A stretch of 64,000 nt of DNA from Pseudomonas sp. MYb118 (lineage in GTDB: Bacteria; Pseudomonadota; Gammaproteobacteria; Pseudomonadales; Pseudomonadaceae), in contig NZ_JBFRXN010000004.1 in assembly GCF_040947875.1 (NCBI RefSeq), forward strand, positions 248,001 through 312,000, given 5' to 3'. Of the stretch, positions 22,553-30,456 are shown piece after piece (within the stretch, counting starts at the first letter, position 1; every line of letters starts with the position of its first letter). The notes under the pieces were generated by a model, which saw only the letters and a list, made by a program, of their open reading frames with translations, searched no databases and was not told the origin of the DNA. Made by a program: the position numbers and the translations under genes.

Positions 22553-25255
22553 ATGGACATGCTCTGCTTGCATCACGCTACCCCTGCGCTGGCCGTTGCT
22601 GATCCGCGCGGCATACTTGTGTGCAGTGTGGCGTACTGGAGACAGGAAACTGGTCAGGTATCGACGACGCGACTGACGCGCCAGGTGTTCGATGGGGTGG
22701 GGCGCCTGGCGGAGCAATGGGATGCGCGCTTGGCTGCTCCGGCGTTGGGGCAGTGTTCGAGTTTGTCCGGCAAGGTGTTGGCCAGCGACAGCGTCGATGC
22801 CGGTTGGCGGGTATCGCTGTTCGGCGAAGCCGAGCAGGTGCTGGCGGGCTGGGACGGTCGCGGTAGCCAGGGCGATATTGAGTACGACACCTCGTTGCGC
22901 ACGGTGGCGGTGATCGAGCAGGCGCGGGTGGTGGAACGCTTCGAGTATGGCGGCGTTGATGCCAGCGCGGCCAATCAATGCGGGCGGGTAATGCGCCACG
23001 ATGACCCGGCAGGGACCCGGCACATGACCGAGTACGATCTGTTGGGGCTGTCGCAGTGTGAGGTCAGTCATTTTCTGCAAGGCCTCGGTTCACCTGACTG
23101 GCCGCTGGATATTGCCGAGCGTGATCGCTTGCTGGAAAGCGAGCCAGGTTTGGCCAGTCGCTGGGCTTACTCACCACTGGGTGATTTGTTGAGCCTGACC
23201 GATGCTCATGGTCATCGTCGTTATTTCAGTTACTCGGTAGCTGGGCAACTCAGCCAAGGCTGGTTGCAACCTGCTAACTCCCCGGCGCCGGGCCAATGTC
23301 TGGTGCAGGACATTCGTTACAACCCGGCGGGAAAAGTCGAACGGGAGACCGCCGGTAACGGTGTGGTCACTGTCGCCGAATACGCGCTCAGCGACGGCCG
23401 GCTCGAGCGTCTGTCTACCTGGATGCCCAACGCCGAACCGTTGCAGGACTTGCGTTACACGGTCGATCCCGTTGGCAGCGTCGTGCAAATCGACGATCAC
23501 GCCTTGCCTATTCGTTACTTCAAAAATCAGCGCATCGACCCGCAACGCGTTTACACCTACGACACGTTAGGACAGCTCATCAGCGCCACCGGCTGGGAAA
23601 CCGCCAGCCCCGGCGCTGTGCTCAACTACAGCGAAGAATATGCCTACGACGCAGGCAGCAACATGACCGAGCTGCGGCACGTGGGCGCTCAATCCTTCAC
23701 CCGCCTCTGGATAGTCGCCCCGGACAGCAATCGCAGCCTGATCGACGACGACCAACCGGTGGATTTTCCCAGCCACTTCGATGCCAACGGCAACTTGAAA
23801 TTCCTCCAGCGCGGTCAGGTTATGACCTGGGATCTGCGCAACCAGTTGGCCAGCGTGTCGCCGGTGGTGAGACAAGAAGAGGACGACGACACCGAACGCT
23901 ACATCTATGGTGGCGGCGGTAAACGCCTGCGCAAGGTTCGCACCACGCTGACCAACGCGACCACCGTGATTGCCGAGGTTCGTTACCTGCCGGGCTTGGA
24001 ACTGCACCGCCGTCCGACTGGCGAGCGCTATCAGGTGCTTGACCTTGAGGCCGGGCGAAACCGGATAACCTGGTTTTTCGGGCCCGATGCACCGGACCAT
24101 CCCCTGCGTTATCAGCTGACCGACCACTTGGGCTCAGGCACTTTGGAGTTGGACGAACAGGGCAACGTGCAAAGTCGTGAAGACTATTACCCGTTTGGTG
24201 GCACGGCGTCGGAAGACCATCGCGGCCAGACTGGTGCCTACAAAACCATTCGTTACTCAGGCAAGGAGCGCGATGCGACGGGGTTGTATTACTACGGGTT
24301 CCGCTACTACGCGCCGTGGTTGAATCGCTGGATCAACCCGGATCCTGCTGGAGCAGTGGACGGGTTGAATTTTTACTGTTTTGTCAGAAACTCACCCATG
24401 ACCAGATGGGATCCGGATGGACGTGACAGTGATCGGGAAGAAGATGGAAACGAGAATTCGAATTCCGATTGGGATTTGCCGGATGAATTACTTCATCTAC
24501 CTGGCCCGGATAATGCGCCACCAGACGATACGCGAGCGGCCGAATTAAACACCCCTGGTCCGTCACCGCGCGCGGATTCGAACACACAGAGCAGCGTGGG
24601 CGGTAGGGTACAAGCGGTCGCATCCAGCAGCATGGCAAACCCCACCGTGCTTGCTGACTCTTCAATGATGCCCACCACAAGTACAGGACGACGTGCCGGT
24701 GACGGTCGGCGCACAAAAGCAAGAACACGAACGAACGTCAGAAGAAATCCAGGGCTTGGTGCGCGTGCGCTGCCGTCAGTATCGGACAGTGTACTTGTGC
24801 CATTGGTATTGAGCGTGCAAGGCGATTTGCCTTTACTTGATGTTAGCGCGAGCGATTTTGATGTTCAGGGTACAAGTTCGCAAAGTGGCGCGAGTTCTTC
24901 AACCCCGCCGCAGGCCCGCCATGTCTGCTCTTACTGTCAAAAAGGTTTCAAACACAAAAGGCATTTTGAGGACCATGTTCGTATACATACGGGCGAGAGG
25001 CCATTTGTTTGCCAACGTTGCGGTAGCGGATTCAAGCAACACTCCCAACTGCAGACCCACATCCTGGGCCATTCGGGGGAGAAGCCGCACAAGTGCCCGT
25101 TGTGCAGTGCCGCTTACCAGCAGCGTCAAGGCCTGACGATCCATCTCAGACGCCACGCAAATCTCAAACCGTATGTCTGCAATATTTGTAAGAGGAGTTA
25201 CACGCAGCAAGGCCATCTCAACAGTCACTCCTGTCGTCCGATGAGAGCTGATTGA
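22553..25255 (+). CDS. TccC-like RHS toxin subunit with a C2H2 zinc-finger tail (copy 2)
   Basis: A 900-residue paralogue of the preceding gene. The start at 22553 (MDMLCLHHATP) was chosen because it aligns residue for residue with copy 1, so that Asp of DPAG is residue 597 in both; a GTG at 22529 would add eight residues. The core is nearly the same, but after DPDG (about 620) the tail diverges. It has an Arg/Lys-rich cluster (about 711-733, GRRTKARTRTNVRR), then four C2H2 fingers (about 790-893) with HTGERP and HSGEKP linkers. The fourth finger is degenerate, ending HxC rather than HxxxH. The helix residues that would contact DNA differ from copy 1. The next gene is queD on the other strand, so no immunity gene follows. 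Confidence 0.85.
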   Translation: MDMLCLHHATPALAVADPRGILVCSVAYWRQETGQVSTTRLTRQVFDGVGRLAEQWDARLAAPALGQCSSLSGKVLASDSVDAGWRVSLFGEAEQVLAGWDGRGSQGDIEYDTSLRTVAVIEQARVVERFEYGGVDASAANQCGRVMRHDDPAGTRHMTEYDLLGLSQCEVSHFLQGLGSPDWPLDIAERDRLLESEPGLASRWAYSPLGDLLSLTDAHGHRRYFSYSVAGQLSQGWLQPANSPAPGQCLVQDIRYNPAGKVERETAGNGVVTVAEYALSDGRLERLSTWMPNAEPLQDLRYTVDPVGSVVQIDDHALPIRYFKNQRIDPQRVYTYDTLGQLISATGWETASPGAVLNYSEEYAYDAGSNMTELRHVGAQSFTRLWIVAPDSNRSLIDDDQPVDFPSHFDANGNLKFLQRGQVMTWDLRNQLASVSPVVRQEEDDDTERYIYGGGGKRLRKVRTTLTNATTVIAEVRYLPGLELHRRPTGERYQVLDLEAGRNRITWFFGPDAPDHPLRYQLTDHLGSGTLELDEQGNVQSREDYYPFGGTASEDHRGQTGAYKTIRYSGKERDATGLYYYGFRYYAPWLNRWINPDPAGAVDGLNFYCFVRNSPMTRWDPDGRDSDREEDGNENSNSDWDLPDELLHLPGPDNAPPDDTRAAELNTPGPSPRADSNTQSSVGGRVQAVASSSMANPTVLADSSMMPTTSTGRRAGDGRRTKARTRTNVRRNPGLGARALPSVSDSVLVPLVLSVQGDLPLLDVSASDFDVQGTSSQSGASSSTPPQARHVCSYCQKGFKHKRHFEDHVRIHTGERPFVCQRCGSGFKQHSQLQTHILGHSGEKPHKCPLCSAAYQQRQGLTIHLRRHANLKPYVCNICKRSYTQQGHLNSHSCRPMRAD

Positions 25256-25262
25256 GTAAACA

Positions 25263-25288
25263 GTCAAGGGGACGCGTTCACCCTTGAC
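25263..25288 (+). terminator. Possible weak terminator after tccC copy 2
   Basis: GTCAAGGG (25263-25270) and CCCTTGAC (25281-25288) form an 8-base stem with a 10-base loop just after the stop codon. There is no T-run, so termination is only suggested by position. Confidence 0.35.
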
Positions 25289-25319
25289 TTGCCGGTCTGG
25301 TGGCGCCAGCTGTCTGGAA

Positions 25320-25676
25320 TCACTCCCCGCGATAGATACAACCGCTGGTGCAGGTCTCATGAATCCGAATCGCACTCAACTCCGGCAACAACGGCTTCAA
25401 CTCGCCCCAGATCCACTTGGCCAACACCTCACTGGTCGGGTTCTCCAACCCGGGAATGTCGTTCAAATAGTTGTGGTCCAGGCGCTCGTACAGTGGCTTG
25501 AAGATCGCCTTGATCTCGGAGAAGTCGCGAATCCAGCCGGTGTGCGGGTCGAGGTCGCCGCTCAGGTGGATCGCCACCTTGAACGAGTGGCCGTGCAGGC
25601 GGCCGCACTTGTGGCCTTCCGGGACGTGGGGCAGGCGGTGGGCGGATTCGAACGTAAATTCCTTGAAGATTTCCAC
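25320..25676 (-). CDS. queD: 6-carboxy-5,6,7,8-tetrahydropterin synthase QueD
   Basis: A 118-residue QueD/PTPS-family enzyme, the normal length. It converts 7,8-dihydroneopterin triphosphate to 6-carboxytetrahydropterin, the first committed step of queuosine (7-deazaguanine) synthesis. Zinc ligands are H13 (FESAHRL), H28 and H30 (RLHGH); the catalytic cysteine is C24 (HKCGR); the C-terminal HETCTSGC block completes the site. The start codon is GTG at 25676, with no ATG near and only a weak ribosome site. The other queuosine genes are not in the window. Confidence 0.92.
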   Translation of the reverse strand: MEIFKEFTFESAHRLPHVPEGHKCGRLHGHSFKVAIHLSGDLDPHTGWIRDFSEIKAIFKPLYERLDHNYLNDIPGLENPTSEVLAKWIWGELKPLLPELSAIRIHETCTSGCIYRGE

Positions 25677-25750
25677 AGTGTTTTCAGCTCTGTCAGGTGT
25701 CGATCGCCGCGGCGATGTGGGCAGGCGGCGAGTTTACCAGCTTGTCCTGA

Positions 25751-26830
25751 CTAAAGGGTCAGCAAGCGTTCGCCCAATCGACCATTGGCCGCCAGTTCGA
25801 GGAATTCGTCGCCCATGCGCCGGCTTTCGTCCATCGCCGTGCGCCAGTATTTCTGCCGGCTGGAGGCGTCGCCCATGAAGCGTTTGAAGTCGTTGCGGTC
25901 CGGCAGTTTGCCGTAGGGCAGGCGGGCCAGGTATTCCCTCGACGGTGCCAGCAGCAGGGCGTTTTGCAGGCGGGCCGGGCAGGCGCGGCGCCAGGGCAGG
26001 GTCTTGTCGAACCAGCCGGGGATGATCCGGTCGGTGAAATGCGGGTAGAGCACGATGTCGTCGCCGCTGTAGGGCAGGTCGAGGTGGTAGTCCAGCAGGC
26101 CGCCATCGCGAAAGGTCCCGGCGCCGGCGCCCGGCAGGTCGCGCACGCCCTGCATCACCATGGGGATGGAGCCTGAGGCCAGCAGGGCCTGGCGCAGGTT
26201 TTCGGCGTTGAGCGCGACGAAGCGCGAGGGGAAGTCGGTGAGCGCGCCCACCGGCGGGGCCAGACGCGGGTCGTGAATGATCAGCCGTTCGAAGTGCCGC
26301 GCCAGCCGTGCGCGGCCGCGCAGGTTGTCGGCGATCACCGAAGACAGGCCCAGGCCCAGCCGCCCGCGATGGTCGTCGGCGAGCAGGCCGTGGCTTTTGA
26401 CGACCATGATGTTCAAGCGGTAATGGGCGTTGTCGAGGATCGTCGCGTCGCGACCGTCGAGCAGGTCGTCGAGCATCTGCCGCGAGCTCTGGCTGATCTG
26501 CGCCATGGTCACGCCCTTGTCGAAGTTCTGCGCGGTGTACAGCTGACCGAGGCGGCGGATGCCTTCGGCGGCATCCGGCAGGCAGGCGCTGGCGAAGCGC
26601 CAGGAGCCTACCGAGGCGCCGATCAGCGAACGCTCGCGAGGCGCGGCGGGCAGCCATTCACCGAACAGCGCCAGGTCCAGACCCTGGATCCCCAGCGCCT
26701 TCGGCCCCCCGGCAGCCCCCGGCAAGGTGCCGACGTCGGCCGCGTGCAAGCCGTTTTCACGGATGCGCGCCAGGGCCCGGGGGCCGGCCTTGAGGGTGAG
26801 GGAGGGGAACTTGATGTGGATGGCGGTCAT
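25751..26830 (-). CDS. Patatin-like phospholipase family protein
   Basis: A 359-residue patatin-fold lipid acyl hydrolase. The glycine-rich oxyanion region is GAAGGPKALG, the nucleophile serine is in GASVGSW (GxSxG), and the dyad aspartate is in FRDGGLLDYH (DGG). It probably hydrolyses a phospholipid or other acyl ester in the cytosol; no signal peptide or membrane helix is evident. The start at 26830 (MTAIHIKFPS) was preferred, since the longer open frame upstream is REP sequence. It lies upstream of queD on the same strand with a 74-base gap; there is no functional link I can see. Confidence 0.85.
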   Translation of the reverse strand: MTAIHIKFPSLTLKAGPRALARIRENGLHAADVGTLPGAAGGPKALGIQGLDLALFGEWLPAAPRERSLIGASVGSWRFASACLPDAAEGIRRLGQLYTAQNFDKGVTMAQISQSSRQMLDDLLDGRDATILDNAHYRLNIMVVKSHGLLADDHRGRLGLGLSSVIADNLRGRARLARHFERLIIHDPRLAPPVGALTDFPSRFVALNAENLRQALLASGSIPMVMQGVRDLPGAGAGTFRDGGLLDYHLDLPYSGDDIVLYPHFTDRIIPGWFDKTLPWRRACPARLQNALLLAPSREYLARLPYGKLPDRNDFKRFMGDASSRQKYWRTAMDESRRMGDEFLELAANGRLGERLLTL

Positions 26831-26905
26831 GGGCGGCTCGGGGTTGGGCTGGCGGAGGATTATAGGCCTGATGGGGTTCTGTGGGGGGCACCTGCGCAGA
26901 CACCC

Positions 26906-26996
26906 CTGTGGGAGCGAGCCTGCTCGCGATGGCTGAGTATCAGGCAACGTTGATGGGACTGACACACCGTCATCGCGAGCAGGCTCGCTCCCACAG
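26906..26996. repeat. REPIN
   Basis: An inverted REP pair between the patatin-like gene and the first PepSY gene, lying just upstream of both divergent genes. Confidence 0.85.
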
Positions 26997-27104
26997 GGTT
27001 TCTTCCACATGCAAGGCGCAGCAATGATGGCAATTCAGTTTCAATTAAGTTCACCCCAGTAAGGTAGCCGGGTACGCAACACCCAAAAGAAGACGGAGAC
27101 ACCC

Positions 27105-27413
27105 ATGAAAACCCTGACTGCCCTGTTCACCGCCACCCTCATCAGCCTGAGCGCAAGCATCGCCCACGCCCGCGACCTTGGCCCCGACGAAGCCCTGCGG
27201 CTGCGCGACGCTGGTACTATCGTGTCTTTCGAGAAGCTCAACGCCACCGCACTGGCCAAACACCCCGGCTCGACCATCACCGAAACCGAGCTGGAAGAGG
27301 AGTACGGCAAGTACATCTATCAGGTGGAGCTGCGCGACCCGCAAGGCATTGAATGGGACCTGGAATTAGACGCGGTGAGCGGCCAGGTGCTCAAGGATCA
27401 TCAGGATACGTAA
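27105..27413 (+). CDS. Secreted PepSY-domain protein 1
   Basis: A 102-residue protein with a signal peptide (residues 1-22, ending AHARD) and one PepSY domain (ALRLRDAGTIVSFEKL, LEEEYGKYIYQVELRD, ELDAVSGQVLKD). PepSY domains bind or inhibit proteases or sense envelope conditions; here it is probably a periplasmic accessory of the two-component system downstream. Its TAA overlaps the ATG of the next gene (TAATG). Copies 1 and 2 are clear paralogues by tandem duplication. I recall a similar pair ahead of the PA2657-PA2656 regulators in P. aeruginosa. Confidence 0.85.
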   Translation: MKTLTALFTATLISLSASIAHARDLGPDEALRLRDAGTIVSFEKLNATALAKHPGSTITETELEEEYGKYIYQVELRDPQGIEWDLELDAVSGQVLKDHQDT

Positions 27414-27718
27414 TGAAGGTGTGTTCGGTTTCACGCATGGCGCTGGTGCTGCTGACGTTCTGTTCGGTGGTGCTGGCCCGCGATCTCGATCAGGACGAGG
27501 CCCTGCGCCTGCGCCAACAGGGGGTGATCCTGCCGCTCGAACAATTGTTGCAGCAGGCGATGGATCGCTACCCCGGCGCGAAACTGCTGGAGGCCGAGCT
27601 GGAAGAGAAACACGACGTCTACATTTATGAAGTCGAGCTGTTGACCACTGAAGGTGTGGTCCGTGAGCTGGACGTCAACGCCAGCACGGGCCAGTTGCTC
27701 AAAGACGAGGAAGATTGA
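27413..27718 (+). CDS. Secreted PepSY-domain protein 2
   Basis: A 101-residue paralogue of the preceding protein. The leader (MALVLLTFCSVVLARD) precedes a PepSY domain with the blocks ALRLRQQGVILPLEQLL, LEEKHDVYIYEVELL and DVNASTGQLLKDEED. The start overlaps the upstream stop by one base, and the response regulator gene begins three bases after its stop, so the four genes are one operon. A periplasmic role in modulating the sensor kinase is inferred from this arrangement. Confidence 0.85.
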   Translation: MKVCSVSRMALVLLTFCSVVLARDLDQDEALRLRQQGVILPLEQLLQQAMDRYPGAKLLEAELEEKHDVYIYEVELLTTEGVVRELDVNASTGQLLKDEED

Positions 27719-27721
27719 CCG

Positions 27722-28390
27722 ATGCGCTTGCTTCTGGTGGAAGATCACGTACCCCTGGCCGACGAATTGCTCGCCGGCCTCAACCGCCAGGGGTATGCCG
27801 TGGACTGGCTGGCCGACGGTCGCGATGCGGTGTACCAGGGCAGCACCGAGCCCTATGACCTGATCATTCTCGACCTCGGCCTGCCCGGCGTGCCGGGGCT
27901 GGAGGTGCTGGCGCAATGGCGTGCCGGCGGGCTGGCCACGCCTGTTTTGATCCTCACGGCCCGGGGCTCCTGGGCCGAGCGGATCGAAGGCCTCAAGGCC
28001 GGCGCCGACGATTACCTGAGCAAACCCTTTCATCCCGAAGAGCTGCATTTGCGCATCCAGGCGCTGTTGCGCCGCTCCCATGGCCAGGTCAACCAGCCGA
28101 CGTTGCAGTCGGCCGGCCTGCACCTGGACGAAGGCCGCCAGTGCGTGACCCGCGATGGCGCCGACATCCAGCTCACCGCCGCGGAGTTTCGCCTGCTGCG
28201 TTACTTCATGCTGCACCCCGAACAGATCCTGTCCAAGAGCCACCTGGCCGAGCACCTCTACGACGGTGAAACCGAGCGTGACTCCAACGTGCTGGAAGTC
28301 CACGTCAACCACCTGCGGCGCAAACTGGGGCGCAGCGTGATCGAAACCCGGCGTGGCCAGGGCTATCTGTTCGGCGGCCAGGCGCAGTGA
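27722..28390 (+). CDS. OmpR/PhoB-family response regulator
   Basis: A 222-residue response regulator. The receiver domain has the acidic pair ED near residues 7-8, the phosphate acceptor D51 (ILDLGLPG), the T of LTARG and K of LSKPF. The C-terminal winged helix (about 125-220) includes [19 protein letters not shown] and [10 protein letters not shown]. It pairs with the kinase gene whose start overlaps its stop (GTGA). By gene order it corresponds to the PA2657 (BqsR/CarR) regulator of P. aeruginosa; this is recalled synteny, not a computed orthology. Confidence 0.9.
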   Translation: MRLLLVEDHVPLADELLAGLNRQGYAVDWLADGRDAVYQGSTEPYDLIILDLGLPGVPGLEVLAQWRAGGLATPVLILTARGSWAERIEGLKAGADDYLSKPFHPEELHLRIQALLRRSHGQVNQPTLQSAGLHLDEGRQCVTRDGADIQLTAAEFRLLRYFMLHPEQILSKSHLAEHLYDGETERDSNVLEVHVNHLRRKLGRSVIETRRGQGYLFGGQAQ

Positions 28391-29700
28391 GGTCGATCCA
28401 GCGCCGTTTGAGCCTGGGGCTGGTCAGCGTGATGCTGATCGTTGGCCTGGTGCTGGCGCAAACCAGCCTGTGGTTGTTCGAAGTGGGCTTGCAGCGTTAC
28501 CTCGAAGCCGGGCTGCGTAACGACAGCGAAGACCTGCTGGTGGCGCTGGTGCGCGGGCCGCAGGGTTTGCAGCTGGATGAGCGACGGTTGTCACCGGCTT
28601 ATCAACGACCGTTTTCCGGGCATTACTTCCGTATCGACTTCGCCGATAGCCACTGGCGTTCCCGCTCGCTGTGGGACCAGGAGTTGCCGCGCTTGGAAAA
28701 CCCCGGCCTGCACAGCAACCTGCAACTGGGGCCCGAAGGCCAGCAACTGCTGGTGCTGCGCTCGGACTACCGGCGCCTGGGCCAGGCGATTTCCATCAGC
28801 GTTGCCCAGGATTACACCCCGGTGCGCGACAGTTTCAAGCGCGTGCAGCAAGTGGGGCTGTTGCTGGGATTGGTCGGTCTGCTGCTGATTCTGATCCTGC
28901 AGCGCGTCACCGTACGCCGGGCGCTGCGCCCGCTGGAGCGGGCCCGTGAGCAGATCGCCCAGTTGCAGCAGGGCCAGCGCTCGCAACTGGATGACCAGGT
29001 GCCGGTGGAACTCGAGCCGCTGGTGGCGCAGATCAACCATCTGCTGGCCCATACCGAAGACAGCCTCAAGCGCTCGCGCAATGCCTTGGGCAACCTTGGC
29101 CACGCGCTGAAAACCCCGCTGGCGGTGCTGCTCAGCGTGGCCTCCAGCGAAAAACTCGACGGCCACCCCGAACTGCGCAAACTGCTGACCGAGCAACTGG
29201 AACAGGTGCAGCAGCGGCTCAGCCGTGAACTCAACCGCGCGCGGTTGGCCGGCGATGCGCTGCCGGGGGCGTTGTTCGATTGCGATGCGGAACTGCCGGG
29301 GTTGCTCGCCACGTTGAACATGATCCACGGCGAGCACCTGGCCCTGAGCTATCGCGCGCCTGCCGGCCTGCAATTGCCGTGGGATCGCGAAGACCTGCTG
29401 GAACTGCTCGGCAACCTGCTGGACAACGCCTGCAAATGGGCCGACGCCGAAGTGCGCTTGAGTGTGGTCGAGACGGCCGATGGATTTGCCCTGAGCGTGG
29501 AGGACGATGGTCCGGGGATTCCAGAAGAGCAGCGTGATCAGGTGTTCAGCCGGGGCACGCGACTGGACGAACAGACCGATGGGCATGGCCTGGGGTTGGG
29601 GATCGTACGTGACATCGTCGAGACGTGGGGCGGGGTGTTGCGGCTCGAGGCGAGTGAGTGGGGTGGGTTGAAGGTGGTGATAGACCTCCCCAAGCGCTGA
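28387..29700 (+). CDS. Sensor histidine kinase
   Basis: A 437-residue membrane kinase starting with GTG at 28387 inside the upstream stop codon. Membrane helices lie near residues 9-30 and 157-175, with a periplasmic sensor of about 120 residues between (it includes [18 protein letters not shown]). The HAMP segment, the H-box [11 protein letters not shown] and the ATP-site boxes [19 protein letters not shown] and GHGLGLGIV follow. By position it resembles the BqsS/CarS kinase, but I see no RExxE motif, reported as the ferrous-iron motif of BqsS, in the periplasmic part. The signal sensed here is therefore open. Confidence 0.88.
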   Translation: MRSIQRRLSLGLVSVMLIVGLVLAQTSLWLFEVGLQRYLEAGLRNDSEDLLVALVRGPQGLQLDERRLSPAYQRPFSGHYFRIDFADSHWRSRSLWDQELPRLENPGLHSNLQLGPEGQQLLVLRSDYRRLGQAISISVAQDYTPVRDSFKRVQQVGLLLGLVGLLLILILQRVTVRRALRPLERAREQIAQLQQGQRSQLDDQVPVELEPLVAQINHLLAHTEDSLKRSRNALGNLGHALKTPLAVLLSVASSEKLDGHPELRKLLTEQLEQVQQRLSRELNRARLAGDALPGALFDCDAELPGLLATLNMIHGEHLALSYRAPAGLQLPWDREDLLELLGNLLDNACKWADAEVRLSVVETADGFALSVEDDGPGIPEEQRDQVFSRGTRLDEQTDGHGLGLGIVRDIVETWGGVLRLEASEWGGLKVVIDLPKR

Positions 29701-29720
29701 CCATTGTTTGACCGGTCAAC

Positions 29721-30442
29721 CTGTGGGAGCGGGCTTGCTCGCGATGAGGCCGTGTCAGTCAGCATTGATGTGACAGACATGCCGCTATCGCGAGCAGGCT
29801 CGCTCCCACAGTGTTTGGTGTTGTTCAAAAAATCGTGATCACCGCCACCCCTGTAGGAGCGAGCTTGCTCGCGATTGGGCCTGTACCTTCAGCATTGATG
29901 TGACAGGCATGTCGCCATCGCGAGCAGGCTCGCTCCCACAGTGTTTGGAGTCGTTCAAAAAATCATGATCACCGCCGCCCCCTGTAGGAGCGAGCTTGCT
30001 CGCGATTGGGCCTGTACCTTCAGCATTGATGTGACAGGCATGCCGCCATCGCGAGCAAGCCCGCTCCCACAGTGTTTGGTGTTGTTCAAAAAATCGTGAT
30101 CACCGCCGCCCCTGTGGGAGCGGGCTTGCCCGCGATGAGGCCCTGTCAGTCAGCATTGATGTGACAGACATGCCGCCATCGCGAGCAGGCTCGCTCCCAC
30201 AGTGTTTGGTGTCGTTCACAAAAATCATGATCACCGCCGCCCCCTGTAGGAGCGAGCTTGCTCGCGATTGGGCCTGTACCTTCAGCATTGATATGGCAGA
30301 CATACCGCCATCGCGAGCAAGCCCGCTCCCACAGTGTTTGGAGGTGTTCAAAAAATCGTGATCACCGCCGCCCCCTGTGGGAGCGAGCCTGCTCGCGATG
30401 AGGCCGTATCAGTCAGCATTGATGTGACAGACACACCGCCAT
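29721..30442. repeat. Tandem array of six REPIN units with a 130-base period
   Basis: The gap of about 750 bases after the kinase gene is filled by a direct tandem array. Units begin at 29721, 29851, 29982, 30112, 30244 and 30375, so the period is 130-132 bases. Each holds a REP, a segment with CAGCATTGATGTGACAG, an inverted REP, then GTGTTTGG and TTCAAAAAATC. The last unit is cut short after about 68 bases, near the 3' end of the chemoreceptor gene. Units differ at scattered positions, as expected from repeated duplication. I see no gene in it. Confidence 0.9.
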
Positions 30443-30456
30443 GTTGGGGGGCTGTT

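Noticed and set aside
28387..29700. Naming the kinase BqsS (ferrous-iron sensor)
   Set aside because: Gene order fits, but I find no RExxE motif in the periplasmic segment, so the name would overreach.
29721..30442. CRISPR array
   Set aside because: The period is 130 bases, both repeat and spacer parts recur between units, and the repeats are REP palindromes; no cas genes are near.
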